Assembly (NCBI GenBank): GCA_016931615.1
Contig: JAFGEL010000065.1
Location: 61,718 to 125,717, forward strand
From: Desulfuromonadales bacterium
GTDB lineage: Bacteria; Desulfobacterota; Desulfuromonadia; Desulfuromonadales; Geopsychrobacteraceae
Direction of reading: 5' to 3'
DNA: 64,000 nt
Within the stretch, counting starts at the first letter, position 1. Every line of letters begins with the position of its first letter. Below the pieces are notes generated by a model, which did no database searches, was not told where the DNA came from, and saw only the letters and a program-made list of their open reading frames with translations. Position numbers and translations under genes: made by a program. Shown in pieces: positions 1-8,825 of this stretch.

Positions 1-86
1 TGGTCTGACCAGATTATAGAGTTGTTCACAGTCTGTCAATTCCCGGCTATGTACGGTTGTAAAAAATCTGATCGGAGTGCTGTGGT

Positions 87-359
87 ATGTCTCTGAAAAA
101 GCTCCAGGCTGACGAATGGGAGCGCATCTGTGAGCGTTGTGGTCGTTGCTGTTATGAAAAGTACGCTTACCGGGGGAAGATATTTTATTCCAAGACGCCG
201 TGTCCCCATCTTGATACAAAAACTCAGCTGTGCAAAATCTATCATCAACGAGCCAAACTTCACCCGGAGTGTGTGCAGTTGACCCCGGAGCTGGTTCGTG
301 CCGGAATATTGCCGGATGATTGTCCTTATGTAAGACTTATCAGCGGTGAAGATGATTAG
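87..359 (+). CDS. YkgJ-type cysteine-cluster protein (small)
   Basis: CERCGRCCYEKYAYRG...CPHLDTKTQLCKIYHQR...C pattern typical of the YkgJ/UPF0260 cysteine cluster; ATG at 87. Confidence 0.8.
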   Translation: MSLKKLQADEWERICERCGRCCYEKYAYRGKIFYSKTPCPHLDTKTQLCKIYHQRAKLHPECVQLTPELVRAGILPDDCPYVRLISGEDD

Positions 360-433
360 ATTTTCCGGACGAAATTTAACTCTGTGCTATCATTATGTAT
401 TGAAACTTTATAGACCTATTGAGAGGGAGAGTT

Positions 434-1855
434 ATGACCCAAATAAAATTTGGTACTTCAGGCTGGCGCGGCATTGTTTGTGATGAATTTACTCTGGCGA
501 ATGTTCGTGTGGTCACTCAGGCAATTGCTGATTATCTGCACGATCAGAAGCTGGCTGAAAAGGGCGTCGTTGTAGGCTATGACGCCCGTTTTATGGGTAA
601 GGACTTTGCCCGCGAGACGGTGCGTGTGCTTGCCGGTGCGGGGATCAAGGCTTTTCTCTGCAATCGCGATACACCGACACCGGTTATTTCTCATGAATTG
701 ATCCACCGTCAGGCTGCGGGGGCGATTAATTTCACCGCCAGCCACAATCCTTATGACTATAACGGGATTAAATTTTCCCCGGCATGGGGTGGACCGGCCC
801 TGCCCGAAACAACCGGAGATATCGAAAAACGCGCCAATGCGATGCTGGGTGAAATCGTATTTAAAGATATGCCGCTGGACGAAGCGGAAAGCATGGGACT
901 TTTTGAAGAAATTGACCCGCGCGAAGAGTATTTTTCGACCATGCGCGGCCTCATTGATTTCAAGGCAATCGCCCAATCGGGGATCAGGATTGCCGTCAAT
1001 CCCCTGTTCGGCTCAGGGCGAGGTTATCTGGATCGCCTGCTGAGCGAGGCCGGTGTCGATATCGTAACGATGAACGACCACACGGATCCCTACTTTGGTG
1101 GGGAACCCCCGGAGCCTGCCGAGGCTCATATTCAGGATTTCATCAACCTGATCAAGTCGGACGCTGATATCCGTTTGGGCCTGGCGACGGATGGTGATGC
1201 CGACCGCTTCGGCATCGTTGATGGTGACGGGAGCTATATTGAGCCCAATTACATTCTCGCCCTGCTGTTCGATTACATGATCCGCAGCAAGGGTCTGAAG
1301 GGTAATGCGGCGCGGAGTGTTGCGACTTCCCACTTGATCGATGCCGTCGCTGAATACCATGGTGTCGAAGTTCTTGAGACCCCGGTCGGGTTCAAATTTA
1401 TCGGTGAATATATCAGTGAAAACCGGATTCTGATTGGTGGTGAGGAGAGCGCAGGGCTGAGTATTCAGGGTCATGTTCCGGAGAAGGACGGCATTCTGGC
1501 CTGTCTGATGGTTGCAGAGATGGTCGCCGTTGAGAAAAAGTCGCTGCAGCAATTACTCGACGACCTTTATGCCCGGGTTGGTGAAATTCATACCAAGAGG
1601 ATTAATATTCGACTGTCGCCAGAAGTCGAAACCAGGCTGCCTGCCAAGTTTGCCAATCCGCCAAAACAGATCGGCGGGCATGATGTCATCCAGGTTATTC
1701 GGGTTGACGGAAACAAATACCTGTTTGACGATGGCTCCTGGATGTTATTCCGCAAATCGGGAACCGAACCGGTCGTCAGGTTGTATTCCGAGGCTAAAAC
1801 GGCTGGAAGGATGAGGGAGTTGCTGGATTTGGGGCAGCGCTTTATTTTGGAGTAG
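434..1855 (+). CDS. phosphoglucomutase/phosphomannomutase family protein
   Basis: Active-site TASHNPYDYNGIKFS, metal loop GDADRFG, C-terminal RKSGTEPVVRLYSEA; GAGGGAGA ribosome-binding site before ATG at 434 (ORF track starts at 419). Confidence 0.92.
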   Translation: MTQIKFGTSGWRGIVCDEFTLANVRVVTQAIADYLHDQKLAEKGVVVGYDARFMGKDFARETVRVLAGAGIKAFLCNRDTPTPVISHELIHRQAAGAINFTASHNPYDYNGIKFSPAWGGPALPETTGDIEKRANAMLGEIVFKDMPLDEAESMGLFEEIDPREEYFSTMRGLIDFKAIAQSGIRIAVNPLFGSGRGYLDRLLSEAGVDIVTMNDHTDPYFGGEPPEPAEAHIQDFINLIKSDADIRLGLATDGDADRFGIVDGDGSYIEPNYILALLFDYMIRSKGLKGNAARSVATSHLIDAVAEYHGVEVLETPVGFKFIGEYISENRILIGGEESAGLSIQGHVPEKDGILACLMVAEMVAVEKKSLQQLLDDLYARVGEIHTKRINIRLSPEVETRLPAKFANPPKQIGGHDVIQVIRVDGNKYLFDDGSWMLFRKSGTEPVVRLYSEAKTAGRMRELLDLGQRFILE

Positions 1856-1868
1856 TCACTGGTGTCCA

Positions 1869-1890
1869 GGGAAGGCTTGACAGCCTTCCC
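1869..1890. terminator. hairpin between convergent genes
   Basis: GGGAAGGCT-tgac-AGCCTTCCC perfect 9-bp stem; weak T-tract. Confidence 0.6.
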
Positions 1891-1902
1891 TCGACCTCTC
1901 TT

Positions 1903-2478
1903 TCAGTGGGCCGCGAGTTCTTCCGCAATTTCATGGCTGAAGATATCAAGACCGCGACTCAATTCTAAAGCCAGGTTGCTGTAGCCCTGGCCAAGCGGAT
2001 GCTGATAGCTGAAGTTCCCGCGATCAATTGTGCTTCCAGCCTTTCTGACCAGCCAGTTTATGTCGATATTTACCTGATCCCCGAATCTCCCGGAAAAATC
2101 ATTGATCAGCAACTTCACCTGCAGTGCTTCAGCCGGCCTTTGTTCCCAGGGGCTGACGGTCACTGTTGCTTCGGGAAGCAGCTGATAAAGGTTTCTTCGC
2201 AGAACCCGCATCAGACTATCAGGCAGAGGGTCTGCCCAGCGTGCCGCTGAAGCTATTTTTATACTGTTGTCCCGGTTTCTGGTGACCATGTTTTTTTGTT
2301 TTAAATAATCTGGAAAATCAATAACTTTAATATCTATAGTTAAGTTGTCAGATGAAACTGATGGAGTGTCCGGGCTCAGGCCGGTAAGAAGAAAGTGATG
2401 CGTTGCAGCAGGCTCTCCGCCCAGTTGAATGCAGGATGTACAGATCAGCAACACTAACGGCAACAACAGGCGCATCAT
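1903..2478 (-). CDS. ABC-type transport auxiliary lipoprotein (PqiC/Mla-associated)
   Basis: Lipoprotein signal LLICTSC; adjacent to MlaD-like gene with 1-nt overlap. Confidence 0.7.
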   Translation of the reverse strand: MMRLLLPLVLLICTSCIQLGGEPAATHHFLLTGLSPDTPSVSSDNLTIDIKVIDFPDYLKQKNMVTRNRDNSIKIASAARWADPLPDSLMRVLRRNLYQLLPEATVTVSPWEQRPAEALQVKLLINDFSGRFGDQVNIDINWLVRKAGSTIDRGNFSYQHPLGQGYSNLALELSRGLDIFSHEIAEELAAH

Positions 2479-3563
2479 TATTCATCTCCCTTTATCCGGC
2501 CGCGGATCAGCATCTGCGGGTCACGCTCAATTTCAGCGGACAATAACCCCAGGCTGCGCGCGGTACGATTGACTTCCTGAAGGGTTGTACTGAGCTGTTC
2601 CAGCAGGTGTGAATCACTCGCTGACAAATTGTTGATTTGCGTGATCGCTGCCCCGGCTTTGAGCGCAGTGCCATTGAAGTTATGAAGCGTCTGGTTAACC
2701 TGCTCAGAGAGGGGATCGATCTTGGCATCAATGTGTCTGATCGTCTTCTGTACCTGGTTTAGGGTGTCTTCGAAATGCTCTGCCACGGGGTCGATTTTCC
2801 CCTCGAGGCGGCTTACTGCCTGATGGCTTGTTGACAGGGTTTCCCGCAACGTTGCAGCCAGGGGTAGCAGCTGCTGATTGAGGTTTTTGAGCAACTGGTT
2901 CAGTTGGGTCGTCGTATCGTCGAACTGCGCCAGGGCATTGTGCAAATCGGGAGAGGTGATGATTTTTTCAAACCCTTCGGCTGACCGGATCATTTTTTGG
3001 GCCAGTTCCTTTAACGGCAGATCCTCAAAGGTTTTCGTCAGCTCTTCAAGGCTGGAACTGATTGACGGCAGCTCAGGATAATCACTGGTGTTTTCGGTCA
3101 GGATCAGAGGCGCCTCCGGGATCATGTCAAAATTGACGTAAAGCTGCCCGGTGACCAGGCTGTCCAGTTGCAGTTGTGCCCGCAGGCCTTTATCAACCAG
3201 TGAGATCATCGGATCCTCACCCTGAACCGTGGTTTTCAAGGCATCAAGCAGGCCCTGTTTTGTCCCTTCCGCCTTGATGCGCGACGGCTCGATTTCGATA
3301 ACGACAGGAATATTGAAGGCAAAGTCGCTCGGCCGGACACGGACGTTAATTTCTTTAACCTGGCCGATTTTAACCCCACGAAAGCGTACCGGCGAACCGA
3401 CATTCAGACCCTTGACCGAACTGTCAAAATAGATCACGTAGCTGCGGGTTTCCGAGAGAAACCCTCCCGGGCCGAAAAACAGCAGGCCGGCAACGCTCAG
3501 AATAACCGCTCCAACAACAAAGCTGCCGATAACTCTCGGATCAACCCGTTTGCGTGTATGCAT
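2478..3563 (-). CDS. mlaD: MlaD family (MCE domain) protein
   Basis: N-terminal TM then MCE signature VKGLNVGSPVRFRGVKIGQV; long coiled-coil C-terminus. Confidence 0.88.
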   Translation of the reverse strand: MHTRKRVDPRVIGSFVVGAVILSVAGLLFFGPGGFLSETRSYVIYFDSSVKGLNVGSPVRFRGVKIGQVKEINVRVRPSDFAFNIPVVIEIEPSRIKAEGTKQGLLDALKTTVQGEDPMISLVDKGLRAQLQLDSLVTGQLYVNFDMIPEAPLILTENTSDYPELPSISSSLEELTKTFEDLPLKELAQKMIRSAEGFEKIITSPDLHNALAQFDDTTTQLNQLLKNLNQQLLPLAATLRETLSTSHQAVSRLEGKIDPVAEHFEDTLNQVQKTIRHIDAKIDPLSEQVNQTLHNFNGTALKAGAAITQINNLSASDSHLLEQLSTTLQEVNRTARSLGLLSAEIERDPQMLIRGRIKGDE

Positions 3564-3604
3564 AAAAACCTCTTGTCCGTTTTTGACCTGTGAGTATTAG
3601 CATA

Positions 3605-4360
3605 TCATTTCATTCTGGTTAAGAACTGAATGACCCGGGGATCCGATGAGGTTTCAAGCAGATCCTTGGGGGAACCGGATGCGATGATGGTTTTTTCAGT
3701 GGGATCGAGAAAGATCGAATTATCCCCGACGGCAAAAATACTGGCGAGTTCATGGCTGACGATGACGATGGTCGCCCCGAGGCTGTCTCTTAATTCGAGG
3801 ATCAGGTCATCGAGGCGTCTTGAACTGATCGGATCGAGCCCGGCTGATGGTTCGTCAAAGAACAGGATGTCGGGATCCAGCGCCATAGCCCTGGCAAGAC
3901 CGGCTCTTTTGCGCATGCCGCCACTGATCTCAGAAGGGTAGTAGTCGGCATAACGCGACAGCCCGACAAGCGATAGTTTATAAGCAATAACGTCCTGAAT
4001 CTGTTTGGGAGTCAGCTGGGTATGCTCTTTCAGGAGCAGTTCGATATTTTCACCCAGGGTCATTGAACTCCATAACGCTCCTCCCTGAAAAAGCACTCCG
4101 CTGCGGCTGATGATCCGTTGCTGTTGCTCAGGGTCGGCCTGCCATAGATCGACACCATGGTAAAGGACCTCTCCTTGTGCCGGTTTCATGAGTCCGATGA
4201 GATGTCTGAGCAGGGTGCTTTTGCCGCATCCGCTGCCCCCCATGATGATAAAGATCTCTCCCTGGCTGACGGAAAAGTTGAGCTTTTCCTGAATGATCGA
4301 CTCACCATAGGCCATGGTCAGCTGCCGGACCTCAAGATGCGGAGTCGCGGTACTCATCAT
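3605..4360 (-). CDS. mlaF: ABC transporter ATP-binding protein (MlaF-like)
   Basis: Walker A GGSGCGKSTLLRHL, signature SGGMRKRAGLARA, Walker B DILFFDEP; likely ATG at 4357 or 4360, so the upstream part of the 354-aa ORF is spurious. Confidence 0.9.
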   Translation of the reverse strand: MMSTATPHLEVRQLTMAYGESIIQEKLNFSVSQGEIFIIMGGSGCGKSTLLRHLIGLMKPAQGEVLYHGVDLWQADPEQQQRIISRSGVLFQGGALWSSMTLGENIELLLKEHTQLTPKQIQDVIAYKLSLVGLSRYADYYPSEISGGMRKRAGLARAMALDPDILFFDEPSAGLDPISSRRLDDLILELRDSLGATIVIVSHELASIFAVGDNSIFLDPTEKTIIASGSPKDLLETSSDPRVIQFLTRMK

Positions 4361-5490
4361 ATTCCCAGTACCTGGCAGAGAACCGTGATGATCGCATCGG
4401 CAACGATAATCAGGACGATCGAGGTGACCACCGCGCTGGTGGCGGCAAATCCGACGGCTGATGCACTGCGCCCGCACTGCAGGCCGCGAAAACATCCTGC
4501 CATGGCGATCAGAATACCGAAAACAGCGGCTTTGAACACCCCGATGAAAAAGTGGGACAGGCCGACAAATCCCTGAATCTGCTGAAAATACTGAAAAAAT
4601 GATATGTCCAGCATGGTGGCGCTGACGATGGCACCGCCGATAATTCCCATGAAATCCGAATAGATACAAAGCAACGGCATGGTCAATAAGAGTGCAATCA
4701 CGCGGGGCAGGACCAGAAATTCCACCGGCGAAACGGCAATCGTTTTGAGAGCATCTATCTCTTCGTTGACCTGCATTGTGCCGAGTAAGGCGGCATAGGC
4801 CGCCCCCGTTCGTCCGGCCATGATAATGGCTGTCATCATGGCTCCCATTTCCCGTGCCATACCCAATCCTACGAGGTTGGCGATGAAAATTTCGGCACCG
4901 AACAAACGCAATTGTACGGCTCCGACGAAGGCTAAAATCATACCGACCAGAACGCTGATCAGGGTGACAATGAAAAGCGCCGAAGGGCCTGCTGCTTCAA
5001 TTTGAAAAAACAGATCCGACAGGCGAAACTGGGCCTTGCGACGGAAAAAATTTATAAAGGCGGAAAATACTTCACCGATAAAGCCCAGCATATCTGACCA
5101 GTTGCGGTGCATTTCTATGGTCACGTTGCCTATTTTGGTCAGAACCGGCTGGCCCAGGACTGCTCGCCGCTGACTGCGTCGTTCAGTGACTGTAAAGGCC
5201 AGTTTGAGCAAGGTCTGAATCCCGTCCGGTAATGATTCTCTGTTGACGTGAATATCATGTTCATCACAGAGTCTAAGCAGATCGGTCAGGAAAATCATCA
5301 GGCCGGTGTCCCATTTTTCGAGATGCCGGCAATCAAAGCTGAGAGTTGTTGGTTGAAGGGAGAGTAGGTTGTGAAAAAGCTGAGCGCTGTCGGGTATGCT
5401 GCTGGAAAACGACCAGCTTCCGAATAATTGAAGACAGGCCCCAGCATCACTGGCGACAAGATGATATTGATCAGAAACGGAAACCATCAT
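4357..5490 (-). CDS. mlaE: MlaE family permease with N-terminal STAS-like domain
   Basis: C-terminal MlaE permease (GMAREMGAMMTAIIMAGRTGAAYAALLGTMQVNEEIDAL); N-terminal about 110 aa resembles STAS. Confidence 0.88.
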   Translation of the reverse strand: MMVSVSDQYHLVASDAGACLQLFGSWSFSSSIPDSAQLFHNLLSLQPTTLSFDCRHLEKWDTGLMIFLTDLLRLCDEHDIHVNRESLPDGIQTLLKLAFTVTERRSQRRAVLGQPVLTKIGNVTIEMHRNWSDMLGFIGEVFSAFINFFRRKAQFRLSDLFFQIEAAGPSALFIVTLISVLVGMILAFVGAVQLRLFGAEIFIANLVGLGMAREMGAMMTAIIMAGRTGAAYAALLGTMQVNEEIDALKTIAVSPVEFLVLPRVIALLLTMPLLCIYSDFMGIIGGAIVSATMLDISFFQYFQQIQGFVGLSHFFIGVFKAAVFGILIAMAGCFRGLQCGRSASAVGFAATSAVVTSIVLIIVADAIITVLCQVLGI

Positions 5491-5605
5491 GTGAAATCAA
5501 TCACCCCTCAATGGACGAATCACATAAATATCACGTCAATCTTAATGAATCCAGAAGATGATACCTGATCATCGTTTAAAGGCGGATAATCGCTGTTAAC
5601 GGCGC

Positions 5606-7147
5606 TTATTCTTCGGAGGGTTCTAGCTCAAGAACGGTGACCTGGTTGCGGCCATTCTGTTTCGATGTATAAAGACCGCGATCAGCTGTATCAATCAAGA
5701 TGTCTTTCGTGGCGCGTGGTGTCGTATGTGTAAAAGTTGTGGCCCCCGAACTGATCGTGACGTAAATAAGCTGCCCGTCAACCAGGGTTGCAATACCTTC
5801 GACGCAGCGTCTCAGGCGGGCGGCAAACACTTTGACGCCGGCGGCATTGGTTTCCGGAAGGATGACGGCAAATTCCTCGCCGCCGTAACGTGCGACAATA
5901 TCACTTGGGCGTACAGCGCTGCTGACGGCTCTGGAAATATTCATCAGCACCATGTCTCCGGCAGGGTGTCCGTGAGTATCATTAACCTGCTTGAAATGAT
6001 CAATATCGAAAAGAATCAATGAGATCGATGACTGGTAGCGATTGGCTCTGGCCAGCTCTTTGGACAACGCTTCCTGAAAATAACGATGATTATAAAGCCC
6101 GGTGAGACCATCACGATAAACCAGTTCTTTCAGACGTGCATTGGCATCTTCCAATTCGTGAGCGATCCGCTCAGCTTTTTCTTTTGCTTCCTTCATCTCG
6201 AGCATCAGCTGCTCATTGCTGAGATGCAGTTTCGCCAGTTCGTTGTTGGCTTCCTGCAAAAGTACCGAGTAAGGTTTAATCTCTTCAGGGGCCATTTCAA
6301 ACGTCGTCAGCATCGCTTGACTCTGTGTTGCTGCATCGTCCAGTAATCTTAACGCCTGAGCCTGGTCAAGCTGATAGCGCTCCGTCAGCTCCTGCTGGAG
6401 CAGTCGAGCTTTTTCCGCCTGTTCGCTGGAATGATAGATTGCTGCAATCTGGTGAGCAAAGTAGAGGACCGCCGCCGACTGGCGAGATTCTTCGTTCGCT
6501 TTGTCCGGCTGGTGATGAAAAAGAATCGGTTCTGTGATTGATTCCGGCAGTTTCCAATCGGCCAGTAATGCGTAACCGACCTGTTGATGGTGATAACCAT
6601 ATTTGGTTAATTCCAGTTCAGTCAGGCAGCGTCCGGATGCCAGGCTTTCGCTGACAAGGTTTTTGTATTCTTCCCCTTTGGTCTGAAGGATGACCAGCAT
6701 GCCGATATTCTGTAAAAGGGAGGCGACAAAAAGGTCATCATCCTGAAGACCGATCTCTTTGGCGATCAACTCGGCAGCTACTGCTGCCGTGACTGAATGA
6801 TGCCAGAAATATTTGTAATCGTACCCGCAGTGACCGTTGCTGTTGAAATTTTCGGCAATGACGAAGGAGAGCGCGATGTTCTTGATAATGTTGGTACCAA
6901 GAATCATCAAGGCACGATTGATACTGGCGATTTCACCGTTGCAGGTAAAAATTCCTGAATTGGCCACTTTCAGCATCTTTGCGGTTAAGGCGGGATCAGC
7001 GGAAATGATTTCCGCCAACTCGGTCAGTGCGGACTCATCTTTCTGTACGGCATCAAGAATTTTGACGGCGACTGCCGGAGGAGAAGGAAACTGAAGGTCT
7101 TCCCCGATCAGATTCAATATTTGATGATAATTTTCATTTGACTGCAT
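5606..7147 (-). CDS. HDOD domain-GGDEF diguanylate cyclase
   Basis: N-terminal HDOD (LPSPPAVAVKIL-like, ISADPALTAKMLKVANS) and C-terminal GLTGLYNHRYF...ARYGGEEFAVILP. Confidence 0.88.
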   Translation of the reverse strand: MQSNENYHQILNLIGEDLQFPSPPAVAVKILDAVQKDESALTELAEIISADPALTAKMLKVANSGIFTCNGEIASINRALMILGTNIIKNIALSFVIAENFNSNGHCGYDYKYFWHHSVTAAVAAELIAKEIGLQDDDLFVASLLQNIGMLVILQTKGEEYKNLVSESLASGRCLTELELTKYGYHHQQVGYALLADWKLPESITEPILFHHQPDKANEESRQSAAVLYFAHQIAAIYHSSEQAEKARLLQQELTERYQLDQAQALRLLDDAATQSQAMLTTFEMAPEEIKPYSVLLQEANNELAKLHLSNEQLMLEMKEAKEKAERIAHELEDANARLKELVYRDGLTGLYNHRYFQEALSKELARANRYQSSISLILFDIDHFKQVNDTHGHPAGDMVLMNISRAVSSAVRPSDIVARYGGEEFAVILPETNAAGVKVFAARLRRCVEGIATLVDGQLIYVTISSGATTFTHTTPRATKDILIDTADRGLYTSKQNGRNQVTVLELEPSEE

Positions 7148-7168
7148 GGCTGTTCCGTTTCACTGTAT

Positions 7169-8701
7169 TCAAGGCGCAGGAGCGTTTTCCGTTGCCAGAA
7201 TGGTGACCTGATTACGGCCGTTGTCTTTGGACATGTACAATCCCCGGTCGGCGGTTCTGAACAGGACTTCTTTGGTTACTTCAGGCTGTTCCGGGTCGAA
7301 GGTGGTTCCGCCGACGCTGATTGTGACTTTGATTTTTTCAGACTCATAATAGGTTATCAAGCCTTCCACGCAACGGCGCAGACGGGCCGCAAAAACTTTC
7401 ACCCCGGAAATATTTGTTTCCGGAAGGATAACCGCGAATTCTTCACCACCGTACCTTGCCAGAATATCGCTCGGACGAATGGTCTGGTTAATCGCTTTGG
7501 CAATATTGATCAGAACCTGGTCGCCTGCTGGATGGCCGTAAGTGTCGTTGACCTTTTTAAAGTGGTCGATATCAAACAGAATCAGAGAAACCGGTGATTT
7601 GTAGCGCGCTGAGCGATCGAGTTCCTTTTTAAGTTGATCCTGGAAATAGCGGTGATTGTACAAACCGGTCAGGCCGTCGGTGTTGACCAGGTCATTCAAC
7701 CGTAAATTGGCATCAATGAGCTCTTTCGCCAGGCGTTCAGATTTTTCCTTGGCTTCTTTCAGTTCAATGACCAGCTGCTCATAGGACAGATTCAGACGCC
7801 CCAATTCCTCATTGGCTTCCTGAAGCATTTGCGAATAGGGTTTCATATTCCCCGGATCAATTTCAAAGGCCTTGAGGATGCCGATGCTCTTTTCGACAAC
7901 CAGATCCAGCAGTGTTCGAATCTGCTCCGGACTGAGAGAATAATGTTGAGCCAGGTCTTTCTGTAGCAGACGGACCTGTTCAGCACATTCGTTTGCCGTA
8001 TAAATGCCGGCCATACGATCAGCAAAATGGAGTAAATAGGCCGTTGCTTGAAATTCTTCGGCGGCATCTTCTGGGTTATGATGGTAAGAGATCGGTTCGG
8101 TAATATGTCGCGGCAGCCCCCAATTTTCAACTGTGACGGAGCCGACTTGCTGATGGTCAAAACTGAAAAGATTTTTTTCAGACTGGGTCAGCTGGTTCTG
8201 TCTCAGGTGTCTGTCTTCGATAAGCTTCAAGTACTCGTTTCTCTTCTGCTGATAGATGACCAGCATGCCGATATTATGCAGCAAAGCCGTGACAAAAATG
8301 TCTTCATCCTTAATTCCAAGCTGCTGAATAAGAAGCTCGGCAGAAACAGCTGCGGTGACGGAATTTCTCCAGTAGCCATCAAAGTCAAAATCATCCCGGC
8401 CTTTGTCATGGAAGTCCGTTGCGATGACGAAAGACAGGGCAATGTTTTTGACGAGATTTGTTCCCAGCACAGAGAGAGCACGATCAATATTTGTGACTTT
8501 GCTGCTCAGGGCATAAAACCCTGAATTGGCGATCTGAAGCATTTTTCCCGTTAAAGCCGGGTCAGTAGCAATAATATCAGCCAGCTCTTTCATGCCGGTT
8601 TTGTCTTTTTGTACGGTATTAAGAATCTGCACTGCAACCGCAGGGGGGGAGGGGAGGCTGATGTTCGTGCCGATCAATTCTTTTAAGCCACTTTTCACCA
8701 T
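7169..8701 (-). CDS. HDOD domain-GGDEF diguanylate cyclase (paralogue of neighbour)
   Basis: Same architecture and strong similarity to 5606..7147: ATDPALTGKMLQIANSGFY; ARYGGEEFAVILP. Confidence 0.88.
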   Translation of the reverse strand: MVKSGLKELIGTNISLPSPPAVAVQILNTVQKDKTGMKELADIIATDPALTGKMLQIANSGFYALSSKVTNIDRALSVLGTNLVKNIALSFVIATDFHDKGRDDFDFDGYWRNSVTAAVSAELLIQQLGIKDEDIFVTALLHNIGMLVIYQQKRNEYLKLIEDRHLRQNQLTQSEKNLFSFDHQQVGSVTVENWGLPRHITEPISYHHNPEDAAEEFQATAYLLHFADRMAGIYTANECAEQVRLLQKDLAQHYSLSPEQIRTLLDLVVEKSIGILKAFEIDPGNMKPYSQMLQEANEELGRLNLSYEQLVIELKEAKEKSERLAKELIDANLRLNDLVNTDGLTGLYNHRYFQDQLKKELDRSARYKSPVSLILFDIDHFKKVNDTYGHPAGDQVLINIAKAINQTIRPSDILARYGGEEFAVILPETNISGVKVFAARLRRCVEGLITYYESEKIKVTISVGGTTFDPEQPEVTKEVLFRTADRGLYMSKDNGRNQVTILATENAPAP

Positions 8702-8825
8702 AATAGCCGATCAAAATTATAAATAAAATTAGTGATAATAATTTAATTATCAATAATAGACTAATTTAAAAACAAATCAAGAAATAATTAATAAGTTGTC
8801 ATGTTTGTGCGTCAATAAGTGAAAC

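Noticed and set aside
4361-4669. N-terminal extension of the ATP-binding protein ORF
   Set aside because: Lies within the mlaE coding sequence and is Arg/His/Cys-rich out-of-frame translation; true start is at 4357-4360.
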